A stretch of 19,168 bases of DNA from JBBDYD01 sp040901865 (GTDB lineage Bacteria > Bacteroidota > Ignavibacteria > UBA10030): positions 1-19,168 of the forward strand of contig JBBDYD010000138.1 of NCBI GenBank assembly GCA_040901865.1. The letters are read 5' to 3'. Of the stretch, positions 7,312 through 13,904 are shown in pieces. Every line of letters starts with the position of its first letter. The first letter of the stretch is position 1. The translations under genes and the position numbers were made by a program. Below the pieces are notes generated by a model. The model saw nothing but the letters and a program-made list of their open reading frames with translations, was not told the DNA's origin and ran no database searches.

Positions 7312-7490
7312 GTCCCGCTGTACGGGATCCCGCTATTCTTAGCTTTTCATTGATGCGGGAAAATAAAACTGCAAGAAGGAAAAGAAAGCCCGTTCTTTCT
7401 GTTTTCTGTTTGCCCTTTCATTTCCGTTTACTTTTTGTCCCACTTCTGGATCCCGCCGTGTAAGCGGGATCCCTGAAAGGCGGGACAGTT
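7312..7490. repeat. Intergenic GGGATCCCGC palindromes flanking a TTCTGTT heptad stretch
   Basis: The 7271-7505 spacer holds no gene. At 7312 TCCCG-loop-CGGGA is followed directly by TCCCGC. At 7448 GGATCCCGC and GCGGGATCC (7464-7472) form a perfect 9-bp stem with a 7-base loop, followed by GGCGGGAC. Between them a T-rich run reads roughly in 7-base steps (TTTCTGT, TTTCTGT, TTGCCCT and so on). A related TCCCGCCG/CGGCGGGA hairpin occurs at 17867-17887, so this looks like a dispersed REP-like family. Confidence 0.6.
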
Positions 7491-7505
7491 TTCTGTTTCA
7501 ACCTG

Positions 7506-7949
7506 TTATCTCACAGAATTCCAGATATCCAGCTTCATCCTCCACATACCGTCACTCTCCTTCACCCAAACGATGACGTATTTCCCCCTGAACGAAATCG
7601 GCTCTCCGCCATCGCGCGAGCTGGCTCCCTCGTAATACCCATGATCATATGCGGTGGTGCCTTCGATCGTGATGTTCACGGCCGTGGACTTGTGGCGTGT
7701 CATTTTGCGCCCGGGTGCCAAGGTCCAGTATTTTCGGATGGAATCACGATGCGAAACGATGTCCATGCCAGCGGGAAAAATCGCCGCTTCGCGCGCATAA
7801 CAATCCATCATCGTCTCAACATCTCCGCGCATGTACGCTGCCGAGAACCGATCGGCAACCGCCGCAATCGCCTCTTTCTCTGCATCAACCGATTGTCCGG
7901 GGAGTCTTAAAGGAGATATGATGAGTGCGATCAACATTCCATACTTCAC
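7506..7949 (-). CDS. Secreted DUF4440/SnoaL-like (NTF2 fold) protein
   Basis: The small alpha+beta cone fold of this family serves as enzyme or binding domain; no reaction can be assigned. Typical features are the helix pattern AAVADRFSAAYMRGDVETMMDCYAREA and the closing strands KYVIVWVKESDGMWRMKLDIWNS. I prefer a GTG start at 7949: GAGGTGG lies immediately upstream and the product begins with a compact signal peptide (MKYGMLIALIISPLRLPGQS). The upstream ATG at 7991 would add a Lys/Arg-rich tail that is simply the translated T-rich heptad array. From GTG the product is 147 residues, about 125 after processing. It is one of three NTF2-like genes in this window. Confidence 0.75.
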   Translation of the reverse strand: MKYGMLIALIISPLRLPGQSVDAEKEAIAAVADRFSAAYMRGDVETMMDCYAREAAIFPAGMDIVSHRDSIRKYWTLAPGRKMTRHKSTAVNITIEGTTAYDHGYYEGASSRDGGEPISFRGKYVIVWVKESDGMWRMKLDIWNSVR

Positions 7950-7963
7950 GTTCCACCTCAACC

Positions 7964-8019
7964 GTTTGTTTTTTGCTTTTTTCCTTTTCATTTCAGTTTG
8001 CTATTTTCTCTTTTCTGTT
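7964..8019. repeat. T-rich heptad array between two NTF2-like genes
   Basis: Read on the plus strand the units are GTTTGTT, TTTTGCT, TTTTTCC, TTTTCAT, TTCAGTT, TGCTATT, TTCTCTT, TTCTGTT: eight consecutive 7-base units rich in T with sparse G/C. It lies 13 bases from the stop of the 8033 gene and just upstream of the preferred GTG start of the 7506 gene. An A-rich leader would therefore precede that start on the mRNA. Confidence 0.6.
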
Positions 8020-8032
8020 TCGGCCGCTTACC

Positions 8033-8569
8033 TCATTTCCTCAAATACTCCTCGGGAATCCTTTGCTGCTCATTCTCCGACTGCCAGAACACGCTCACGA
8101 TCCACCAGCGTTTCCCGTTGTTCCAGAGTTGAATACTGTTAATGCCCCGCATGAACGGTTTTTCGTCCGCGGCATTAGCCCGCGCTTCGTAGGCGCTGAA
8201 TACCTGCGTTATGTTTCCATATGTGTCCACGTGTCTGCCGATTTCTTTCTCGAAGAACCCGCGTTCTTCCAGCATTTTCCCGCTCAGGGCGATATACGCG
8301 CCGACACTGTCCATCGTGCGGTGGCCGAATTCGCCGTTCTGCCGTTTCGCGGTGCCGACCATGTGTCCGCCGTCCAGGAACAACGAGCGCATCCGATCCC
8401 AGTCACGCTTCTGGCCAGCCGGACCGGAAATGACGTCGTATAACGCAGAAAGGATCGCGTCCATGGACGAAACATCTCCCGGTTTCGCGGTCGGGGTGGA
8501 ATCCTGACCGAACGCGGCGGTCGCAAGCAGCAGCATGGTCATCAAACATGCTTTCACAATGCGAATCAT
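8033..8569 (-). CDS. Secreted nuclear-transport-factor-2-like (SnoaL-type) protein
   Basis: ATG 8569 is chosen because GAGGAA lies eight to nine bases upstream and the product starts with a clean signal peptide (MIRIVKACLMTMLLLATAAFGQ). The upstream ATG at 8617 would add residues coming from the TTGAAC heptad array. The mature part is about 155 residues. It has the NTF2-like pattern ILSALYDVISGPAGQKRDWDRMRSLF near the start and a strongly conserved-looking end, RGINSIQLWNNGKRWWIVSVFWQSE. A catalytic function cannot be assigned. It lies between the cytochrome and the 7506 gene on the same strand, so co-transcription is possible across 61- and 83-base gaps. Confidence 0.8.
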   Translation of the reverse strand: MIRIVKACLMTMLLLATAAFGQDSTPTAKPGDVSSMDAILSALYDVISGPAGQKRDWDRMRSLFLDGGHMVGTAKRQNGEFGHRTMDSVGAYIALSGKMLEERGFFEKEIGRHVDTYGNITQVFSAYEARANAADEKPFMRGINSIQLWNNGKRWWIVSVFWQSENEQQRIPEEYLRK

Positions 8570-8593
8570 GGGTTGTTCCTCATGTGTCGAAAC

Positions 8594-8628
8594 ATTGAAC
8601 TTCGAACCTTGAACCATGAACCTTGAAC
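8594..8628. repeat. TTGAAC heptad array
   Basis: Five tandem units in exact 7-base phase: ATTGAAC, TTCGAAC, CTTGAAC, CATGAAC, CTTGAAC. The array ends two bases before the cytochrome stop codon (8630-8632 on the minus strand). The same word family recurs at 10451-10478 and in part at 4279. Confidence 0.85.
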
Positions 8629-8629
8629 T

Positions 8630-9088
8630 TCACCTTGGTGGTAAACTCAACGCTGGCTGCGTCTGACCGCGATGACACGTCGTGCAATTGACAACCGGCT
8701 TGGATGACCGAAGGTTGCTGATGCCTGTAAGGTGGTCTCCATTAATCTTTGCCACCATGGCGGACATTTCCCTTGCGATCTGCTTCGCGGGTTTGTCATC
8801 CTTTGCCCATTCTCCGGCAACATGACAATAAGTGCAGCTCACTCCCAGTGATCGGCTGTATCCGAAATTCATAACGCTCAGCAGTCGCCCGGCAGTCGCG
8901 TCTTTCATCATCTTGATGTTTTTGAAAACTTCCGCTGCCGGCTTGCTCTCGTTGCCGGCAATCTGTTTGCCGATCGCTTCAAGGAACGCGCGTTTCTCGG
9001 CTTCAACAGAGTCCGCTGGCGACTGGGCAGTCAACGTTTCGCACACCAGGAAAATCAGCGTGGTGGCCAACAAAAAGCGGGTTCTCAT
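8630..9088 (-). CDS. Exported two-haem-site c-type cytochrome, reaction-centre-cytochrome-like
   Basis: The protein has a Sec signal peptide (residues 1-21, ending LTAQ) and two haem-c attachment sites, CTYCH (85-89) and CTTCH (135-139), so it is a periplasmic electron carrier. The segment FGYSRSLGVSCTYCHVAGEWAKDDKPAKQ, then IAREM and VNCTTCHRG, resembles the CytoC_RC family (the tetrahaem subunit of photosynthetic reaction centres). That family has short relatives in non-phototrophs, so this is not evidence of phototrophy here. AGGAGG sits six bases upstream of ATG 9088, the best ribosome-binding site in the window. It heads the minus-strand series and faces a divergent spacer. Confidence 0.88.
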   Translation of the reverse strand: MRTRFLLATTLIFLVCETLTAQSPADSVEAEKRAFLEAIGKQIAGNESKPAAEVFKNIKMMKDATAGRLLSVMNFGYSRSLGVSCTYCHVAGEWAKDDKPAKQIAREMSAMVAKINGDHLTGISNLRSSKPVVNCTTCHRGQTQPALSLPPR

Positions 9089-9230
9089 GAAAATCCTCCT
9101 GACAATGATGATTTAAGTAAACGCATTGCCGTGGAAAACGTTTCAACACAACTTGCCAATATAGTGAAATTGTTTGACTGGGTGAGCGCTTCTATTTATG
9201 AAATGACTCTATTTGGCAAGCTATGCTCCC

Positions 9231-9275
9231 CTCTGTGAAACTCTCTTTTCTTTTCCTCTGTGGAACTCTGTGTAA
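9231..9275. repeat. CTCTGTGNAA array with 10-base phase
   Basis: CTCTGTGAAA (9231) is followed by CTCTCTTTTC, a 5-base step, then CTCTGTGGAA (9256) and CTCTGTGTAA (9266). The period is 10 rather than 7. It sits in the 259-base divergent spacer between the cytochrome and the DUF2085 gene, immediately upstream of the TTGACA element. Confidence 0.65.
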
Positions 9276-9305
9276 CTTGCCGGGCGAACAAATTGCGCAC
9301 TCCTA

Positions 9306-9336
9306 TTGACAAAACAGGCAATTGTTGCGATACTAT
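9306..9336 (+). promoter_or_regulatory. Sigma-70-like promoter for the DUF2085 gene
   Basis: A perfect -35 hexamer TTGACA occupies 9306-9311. Candidate -10 boxes are GATACT (9329-9334, 17-base spacer) and TACTAT (9331-9336, 19-base spacer), each 4 of 6 to TATAAT. Transcription would start near 9341-9343, only about five bases before ATG 9348, where no Shine-Dalgarno sequence is present. The transcript would be leaderless or nearly so. Confidence 0.5.
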
Positions 9337-9347
9337 CGGACGAAATC

Positions 9348-9845
9348 ATGACCCTTTCCCGGAAAATCTCTCTTCTTGCGCCTGCATTCGCAGGATTGTG
9401 GTGCCTTTCTTTTGTCGCCGCCCCTGTTCTTCGATCTATGGATATTCCGCTTTCGTCCATGCTCTACTCGCTGTTTTCCGAGGTCTGCCACCAGATTCCG
9501 GATCGGAGCTTTCAAATCGGCGGCGAGCCGCTTGCTGTCTGCATTCGATGTTCAGCAATATACTTCAGTATCTTCGCATCACTTCTCTTTTCTTTGTTCT
9601 TAACGCGGTTTCACTTCAACAAATACCCTCCCGCGTGGATTCTGACCGCGGCAGTAGCTCCCATAGTCCTCGACGTGCTCCTCAATCTTAGCGGAATACA
9701 CGCAAGCACGGTCTGGACACGCACCCTCAGCGGTGTCGTGGCGGGACTTGTCGTACCATTCTTCCTGATGCCTCCGCTCATCGAGGCGATTCACCAACTG
9801 AAAGAAAAATTCGGAGAATTGTCGCATGCCGGAAAAACCCAATAA
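9348..9845 (+). CDS. DUF2085-type small membrane protein
   Basis: The predicted product has 165 residues and several hydrophobic helices (roughly 8-28, 70-88, 96-116 and 126-143). It carries the family's cysteine signature: CHQIPDRSF at 47-55 followed by AVCIRCSAIY at 63-72. The CHQ and CxRC pair suggests a metal or redox site near the membrane, but no function is established that I know of. A TTG at 9306 would extend the frame, but that TTG is the -35 box. ATG 9348 is preferred although it lacks a ribosome-binding site. The next gene overlaps its end by 20 bases in another frame, indicating an operon. Confidence 0.8.
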   Translation: MTLSRKISLLAPAFAGLWCLSFVAAPVLRSMDIPLSSMLYSLFSEVCHQIPDRSFQIGGEPLAVCIRCSAIYFSIFASLLFSLFLTRFHFNKYPPAWILTAAVAPIVLDVLLNLSGIHASTVWTRTLSGVVAGLVVPFFLMPPLIEAIHQLKEKFGELSHAGKTQ

Positions 9846-10359
9846 ACTGCGTGTTTCACTTATCAGCGGAGTTGTCATCGGGCTTGTATCGGCGATTCCG
9901 GGATTGAACCTGATCAACTGCTGCTGTTGTGCGGGGATCATTCTGGGCGGCGTTCTGGCTGTCTATTTGTATAAACAGGAACACGTCGAAGGTGCACCGC
10001 CGATGGAGTCATCGGATGGATTGATCCTCGGTGTAACCACCGGCGTCGTTTCCGCCTTTTGCACTACGGTGCTCAATCTGCTGATCATGGCTCTTTTCGG
10101 CGATGTTGCTTCAGAGTTTCTCAGGTCGTTTACCGAGCAGATTCTCGACCAGGCCAACCTTCCGCCCGAAACAATCGATCAGTTGCGCAGTCAGATCGAT
10201 GCATCGATGGATGAAGCCAAAACGTTTATGGGAGTCATGAAGGAACTTCTGTTCAACCTGCTTATCCATCCGCTGTTTGCAATGTTGGGTGGACTGATCG
10301 GATACTCCATCTTCAAGCCAAAGAAGCCTGTAGAATTCACGCCGACTCCGGGAGCGTAA
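9826..10359 (+). CDS. Unrecognised membrane protein with a CCCC motif
   Basis: The 177-residue product has hydrophobic stretches at about 9-30, 36-52, 66-91 and 140-161. Four consecutive cysteines (32-35, in LNLINCCCCAGIILGG) lie between the first two helices. A loop at about 95-135 is acidic and helical. ATG 9826 is supported by GGAGAA eight bases upstream, inside the end of the DUF2085 gene. The 20-base overlap implies coupled translation and a shared role. The LN-x-CCCC-x-G pattern occurs in small uncharacterised bacterial membrane proteins, but I cannot name a family with confidence. Metal binding by the cysteines is only a possibility. Confidence 0.75.
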   Translation: MPEKPNKLRVSLISGVVIGLVSAIPGLNLINCCCCAGIILGGVLAVYLYKQEHVEGAPPMESSDGLILGVTTGVVSAFCTTVLNLLIMALFGDVASEFLRSFTEQILDQANLPPETIDQLRSQIDASMDEAKTFMGVMKELLFNLLIHPLFAMLGGLIGYSIFKPKKPVEFTPTPGA

Positions 10360-10396
10360 GGGATGAAATGGAAGATGAAAGAAGGGGGGCGAGGGT

Positions 10397-10440
10397 CCGA
10401 TGGAATCCACTATGAGAGACCTCCGAGTGGATTCCATCGG
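10397..10440. terminator. Perfect 15-bp inverted repeat after the membrane-protein pair
   Basis: CCGATGGAATCCACT (10397-10411) is repeated exactly in reverse complement at 10426-10440, with a 14-base loop. It begins 38 bases after the stop of the 9826 gene, a sensible place for a transcript-ending or 3'-protecting hairpin. No T-run follows on either strand, so factor-independent termination is not assured. Its perfection stands out against the degenerate repeats nearby, so a protein-binding palindrome or a recently inserted element is also possible. Confidence 0.5.
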
Positions 10441-10450
10441 TCACGAGGAC

Positions 10451-10506
10451 CTCGAACCTGAAACCTGGAACTTTGAACAATAACCCAATAACTGACAACT
10501 AATTCC
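10451..10506. repeat. Heptad array CTCGAAC to TAATTCC abutting a start codon
   Basis: Eight consecutive 7-base units: CTCGAAC, CTGAAAC, CTGGAAC, TTTGAAC, AATAACC, CAATAAC, TGACAAC, TAATTCC. The word changes from the TTGAAC type to the AATAACC type halfway without losing phase. The array ends one base before ATG 10508, so it forms the entire leader of the next gene and leaves no room for a Shine-Dalgarno sequence. Confidence 0.85.
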
Positions 10507-10507
10507 C

Positions 10508-10933
10508 ATGAGAATGCTCGTCTTGTTCATGCTTCTCCCCGTGCTTGTCTTGGCTCAGTCAGATAAAGAGCAAATCCAAACTGTGTTAAGGGACCAGGTT
10601 GAATCATGGAACAAAGGCGATATTGAAGGATACATGAAGGGGTATTGGAATTCGGATCAGACGATGTTTGTCAGCGGAGCGAATGTCCTGACCGGTTATG
10701 ACAGCGTGCTTGTCCGATACAAACGCAACTACGGTACGCGAGAGAAAATGGGTTTCCTAAGTTTCGGCGATTTGAAAATTAGGCTCATCGGGAAGGAAAG
10801 CGCATTCGTCACGGGGCAATGGCAGCTTCAGCGGAAAGAAGACAAACCCGGAGGGAGGTTTACACTTCTGCTGGAGAAAAAACCTGCCGGGTGGCGAATC
10901 GTGTACGATCACACGTCCTCGGGATCCTCATAA
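10508..10933 (+). CDS. Secreted DUF4440 (SnoaL-like) protein
   Basis: Residues 1-17 (MRMLVLFMLLPVLVLAQ) are a signal peptide, leaving a mature chain of about 124 residues. The fold markers are VLRDQVESWNKGDIEGYMKGYW (helices lining the cone) and a C-terminal sheet ending FTLLLEKKPAGWRIVYDHTSS, characteristic of DUF4440. No catalytic role can be assigned. The start is ATG 10508 or ATG 10514; neither has a ribosome-binding site because a heptad array reaches to the start codon. It is the third NTF2-like exported protein here. It is more similar in style to the 7506 product than to the 8033 product. Confidence 0.82.
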   Translation: MRMLVLFMLLPVLVLAQSDKEQIQTVLRDQVESWNKGDIEGYMKGYWNSDQTMFVSGANVLTGYDSVLVRYKRNYGTREKMGFLSFGDLKIRLIGKESAFVTGQWQLQRKEDKPGGRFTLLLEKKPAGWRIVYDHTSSGSS

Positions 10934-10985
10934 CAGAAACGTCCCCGCTGCGGTAGTGTCTAAATTTCGCATTCTAAAGATCAAC

Positions 10986-11040
10986 GCTGAGGATGCAGAG
11001 GATCGCAGAGTTTCAATAAATACGGGTTTTTCACTCTGCG
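10986..11040. repeat. 9-base-phased GCAGAGGAT array with a complementary CTCTGCG partner
   Basis: GCTGAGGAT (10986), GCAGAGGAT (10995) and CGCAGAGTT (11004) are tandem 9-base units. CGCAGAGT (11004-11011) is the exact reverse complement of ACTCTGCG (11033-11040), giving an 8-bp stem over a 21-base loop. The spacer 10934-11247 (314 bases) contains this, the hairpin at 11103-11150 and no gene that I can support. Confidence 0.55.
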
Positions 11041-11102
11041 TCACTCCGCGTCCTTCCCGCCTGACCGAGTGGAGTTCAACCACAGTCGTGCAGGTGCGCC
11101 TC

Positions 11103-11160
11103 CCCGCCCGACCGAACTCAATAGAGACTACTAACGGTCGTTCGGGCGGGTGCGATTTTT
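11103..11160 (+). terminator. GC-rich stem followed by a T-run, possible terminator
   Basis: CCCGCCCGA (11103-11111) pairs exactly with TCGGGCGGG (11142-11150). The 30-base loop can pair further through GACCG and CGGTC. Five T residues follow at 11156-11160. The order stem then T-run suits plus-strand termination after the 10508 gene and before the kinase gene. The long loop and the six-base gap before the T-run weaken the call. Confidence 0.4.
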
Positions 11161-11247
11161 CTTGAAACTGAGCCACGACTCCCGCTGCGACTGCCTTGAT
11201 TCTCAGTACGCATCTCGGTACCATGGGTTTTCACCTAGGGGTCCGCA

Positions 11248-13692
11248 ATGAAACGTTTCACGCCGGGGTTCGTTGTTGTCCTACTTGTTGATGTCCTCCT
11301 GCTGGTCCTCTGTCTCCTGCATCTGCCTTCCGTATCTCAACGTCCCCGTGCCCCTTTCGAAACCGGTATGTCGGTCGACGGCGTCCGGATCACACGCATT
11401 CTCGATCAATCAGCCGCAGGAGATCTCCGGGCCGGGGACAGGGTCCTCTCCTGGAATACGCTGCCGATCGACATTCCCGAGGCAGTGGAATTCCTTGCCG
11501 ACATGCAATCGATAGGCCAAAAAGTCTCAATGAAGATTGAGCGTGCCGGTGCCGCGAATACTGTCAGTATCGCCCTCATTCCATTTTATTCCTCGCCCCG
11601 CTTCCTCATCATTTCTTCAATCGTTGGGATCATCATCTGGCTGATCGGACTCTTCATCCACTGGAGCGCGCAGCCCGATCTGACGGCCCGTGTGCTGCAT
11701 TGGGCAATGATGGCTTTTGCAGTTGCAATTCTGATCACCCCGGGCGCCATCACGAAGGACACCACCAGCACCATCGCCCGGATCCTCTTCTTCTTTTCAT
11801 ATATCGGGGTGGTTGCTCTCTTCTTTTACTTCACTCTTCTCTATCCAACTTCGAAAACAAGATCAAGAGCTCTGGCCGGGGTCCTGACGTTTCTTCCGGC
11901 TGTTGTCCTGGCGGGCCTCTTGAACTCCCTTCAGATACTGCAGATCCGTACAGGATCTTTGGAGAATTTCTATGAATTTCAGATTCTGTTCGATGTGTTT
12001 CAGGTGATGCTTTTTGCCTACGTCACCGGGGCCGTTGTTTGCATTCTCATGTCATTTAAAACAGCCGGGACGGCGGAGGAGCGGAAGAGGCTGGAGTGGA
12101 TCGTCTGGGGCTTGTGCATCGGATCGATACCCTTTCTGTTCCTCCATGTGCTTCCTCAGCTTCTGATTTCCCGCTATCTCATTCCCGAAGAGTATGCGAC
12201 GATCTTCTTTCTCGCCATTCCGTTTTCGTTCTCGATCTCATTCCTTCGATACCACTTTCTCGATATCGAGGTGCTGATCAATCGAAGTATTGTGTATGCC
12301 CTCCTTTCCATCCTGGGGATCATTGCCTTTACGCTCGCATTCCTCCTGGTCACATCGGCCTTCGAGACGCATGCACTGTTTGAAGAGTATCTTGTGATCG
12401 CGGGGGTCTCTCTCATTATGGCGCTGCTCTTTGCGCCTGCGCGGGACCGACTACAACGCATCATCGATGAGACGCTCTTTGCCGCACGGGCGAATTTCCA
12501 GGCCTCCCTGAATTCGCTCAGCGTCCGGTTCCACGCGTCACTTACAACTGAAGAACTGTATAAAACCCTGGCCGATGGCCTTTCGAGGGTTCTCCCCGTA
12601 AGAAATCTTGCGGTGTATGAGCTCAAAGGTGGAGGCCTGCAGAGGCGGGCGGAGAGCGGAAGCGGAACACCGTCGTGGATCGCGTTTCCATTGAAACACA
12701 TGGGGAAGGGCGCACTCTGGGTCACTGCCGGTTCGGTGGCAGCCGGGATTCCGGCGAACGAATCGATGAGGGGTTGGCTCGAAGATGCGGGATTTTCAAT
12801 CCTTCTCGTTCTGACGGATGAAGCAGGGAGATCGATTGGTGCCGTCGGACTCAATGCTAAAACACGCGGAGATAGATTCCAGCGGGAAGAGATCGATCTT
12901 TTGATGACAGCAGGCGCTCAGGCGTCGGAAGTGCACGCCCGGTTGCAACTTCAGCAGCGAATGTTCCTGGAGGCCGAGGAACGAATGAAGCTTCGCGAAT
13001 TGAGCGAGTTGAAATCCTATTTCATTTCAAGCGTTTCACACGAACTACGAATGCCGTTGACGTCGATTAGAATGTTCGCGGAAACCCTCCGCCTGGGAAA
13101 AGTGTCAGGGGGCCGCAAGAAAAAAGAATACCTCTCGATCATCGAGGGGGAAAGTGAGCGGCTGGGAAGGCTCATCGAAAACGTCCTTAACTTTTCAAAG
13201 ATCGAAAAGGGGATCAAGGAGTACAAGTTTGAACAAGTCGATGTCGCTTCGATCGGAAAGAAGGCGGCAGCGGCCCTTCGGTATGATTTCGATTCAGTCG
13301 GCGGAGTCTTGCAGGTTCGGGTTTCCCGAAAGCTTCCTGCCCTCGAGGCAGACGGCGAGGCGCTTCAACAGGTAATTCTGAACCTCCTCTCGAATGCGCT
13401 GAAATACAGCGTCGGACGCACGAAGAGAGTTCGATTGGCAATGATGGCAAAGGGCGGGTCCGTTATCATTGAGGTCTCGGACAATGGAATAGGCATCGCA
13501 AAGGAAGAACTGCCGTCGATCTTCGAGAAGTTCTATCGTGTCCGAGACGATCGCTCGCGCCAGGTTGGCGGCACCGGACTCGGTCTCCCCCTTGTTCGCC
13601 ACGTCGTGGAAGCGCATGGGGGATCAATCGAAGTCCGCAGCACGGTCGGGAAGGGCACGACCTTCACTGTGAAGATCCCTGTCAAGCGATGA
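11248..13692 (+). CDS. PDZ / multi-TM / GAF sensor histidine kinase
   Basis: This 814-residue kinase presumably autophosphorylates on His598 (SHELRMPLTS, 597-606). It then passes phosphate to the OmpR-type regulator encoded 466 bases downstream. Order of parts: TM1 (8-27); a PDZ-like segment (about 36-112, with GVRITRILDQSAAGDLRAGDRVLSWN); about nine more helices (117-396); a GAF-like region (about 420-565); a short coiled linker; the HisKA helix; then HATPase_c with N box NLLSNALKYS, DNGIGI (745-750), FEKFYR and GTGLGL (775-780). Ten helices put the PDZ segment in the periplasm and the kinase in the cytosol. AGGGG (11237-11241) precedes ATG 11248. The stop overlaps the next ATG (ATGA). Confidence 0.9.
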   Translation: MKRFTPGFVVVLLVDVLLLVLCLLHLPSVSQRPRAPFETGMSVDGVRITRILDQSAAGDLRAGDRVLSWNTLPIDIPEAVEFLADMQSIGQKVSMKIERAGAANTVSIALIPFYSSPRFLIISSIVGIIIWLIGLFIHWSAQPDLTARVLHWAMMAFAVAILITPGAITKDTTSTIARILFFFSYIGVVALFFYFTLLYPTSKTRSRALAGVLTFLPAVVLAGLLNSLQILQIRTGSLENFYEFQILFDVFQVMLFAYVTGAVVCILMSFKTAGTAEERKRLEWIVWGLCIGSIPFLFLHVLPQLLISRYLIPEEYATIFFLAIPFSFSISFLRYHFLDIEVLINRSIVYALLSILGIIAFTLAFLLVTSAFETHALFEEYLVIAGVSLIMALLFAPARDRLQRIIDETLFAARANFQASLNSLSVRFHASLTTEELYKTLADGLSRVLPVRNLAVYELKGGGLQRRAESGSGTPSWIAFPLKHMGKGALWVTAGSVAAGIPANESMRGWLEDAGFSILLVLTDEAGRSIGAVGLNAKTRGDRFQREEIDLLMTAGAQASEVHARLQLQQRMFLEAEERMKLRELSELKSYFISSVSHELRMPLTSIRMFAETLRLGKVSGGRKKKEYLSIIEGESERLGRLIENVLNFSKIEKGIKEYKFEQVDVASIGKKAAAALRYDFDSVGGVLQVRVSRKLPALEADGEALQQVILNLLSNALKYSVGRTKRVRLAMMAKGGSVIIEVSDNGIGIAKEELPSIFEKFYRVRDDRSRQVGGTGLGLPLVRHVVEAHGGSIEVRSTVGKGTTFTVKIPVKR

Positions 13693-13904
13693 AAACTATT
13701 CTTGTGGTTGAGGACGATCCGGCGGTTCAACGCGGGATCCGCGAAAACCTGGCGCAGGAGCGTTTTCGAGTTCTCGTTGAGCGCGACGGTATGCTTGCGT
13801 TGAACCGTGCAAGGCGCGAACCCCTGGACCTTGTGATCCTCGATGTCATGCTTCCTTCGATGAACGGATTTGACGTCTGTGCCAGACTTTTTCGGAGTTG
13901 CTGA
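13689..13904 (+). pseudogene. Truncated receiver domain of a response regulator
   Basis: The reading frame starts by a four-base overlap with the kinase stop. It gives a good receiver N-terminus: the acidic pocket VVEDDP (6-11) and the phospho-acceptor Asp in DLVILDVMLPSMNGFDVCAR. It then loses homology after residue 66 and stops at 71 (LFRSC). The Thr/Ser and Lys of the receiver active site and the whole output domain are missing, so it cannot be a functional regulator. The break lies at about 13887-13893. The remnant resembles the N-terminus of the intact regulator at 14158 but is clearly divergent, so it is a paralogue and not a recent copy. Confidence 0.85.

Noticed and set aside
8594..8628. 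Heptad arrays as a CRISPR array
   Set aside because: Units are 7 bases with no unique spacers of CRISPR size, they are degenerate, and no cas gene is present.
8630..9088. Evidence for a phototrophic organism
   Set aside because: The cytochrome only resembles the reaction-centre subunit family, which has non-phototrophic members. No photosynthesis gene is in the window.
11041..11247. A small protein gene upstream of the PDZ kinase
   Set aside because: Frames in this 314-base spacer cross the inverted repeats, lack ribosome-binding sites and give low-complexity products.
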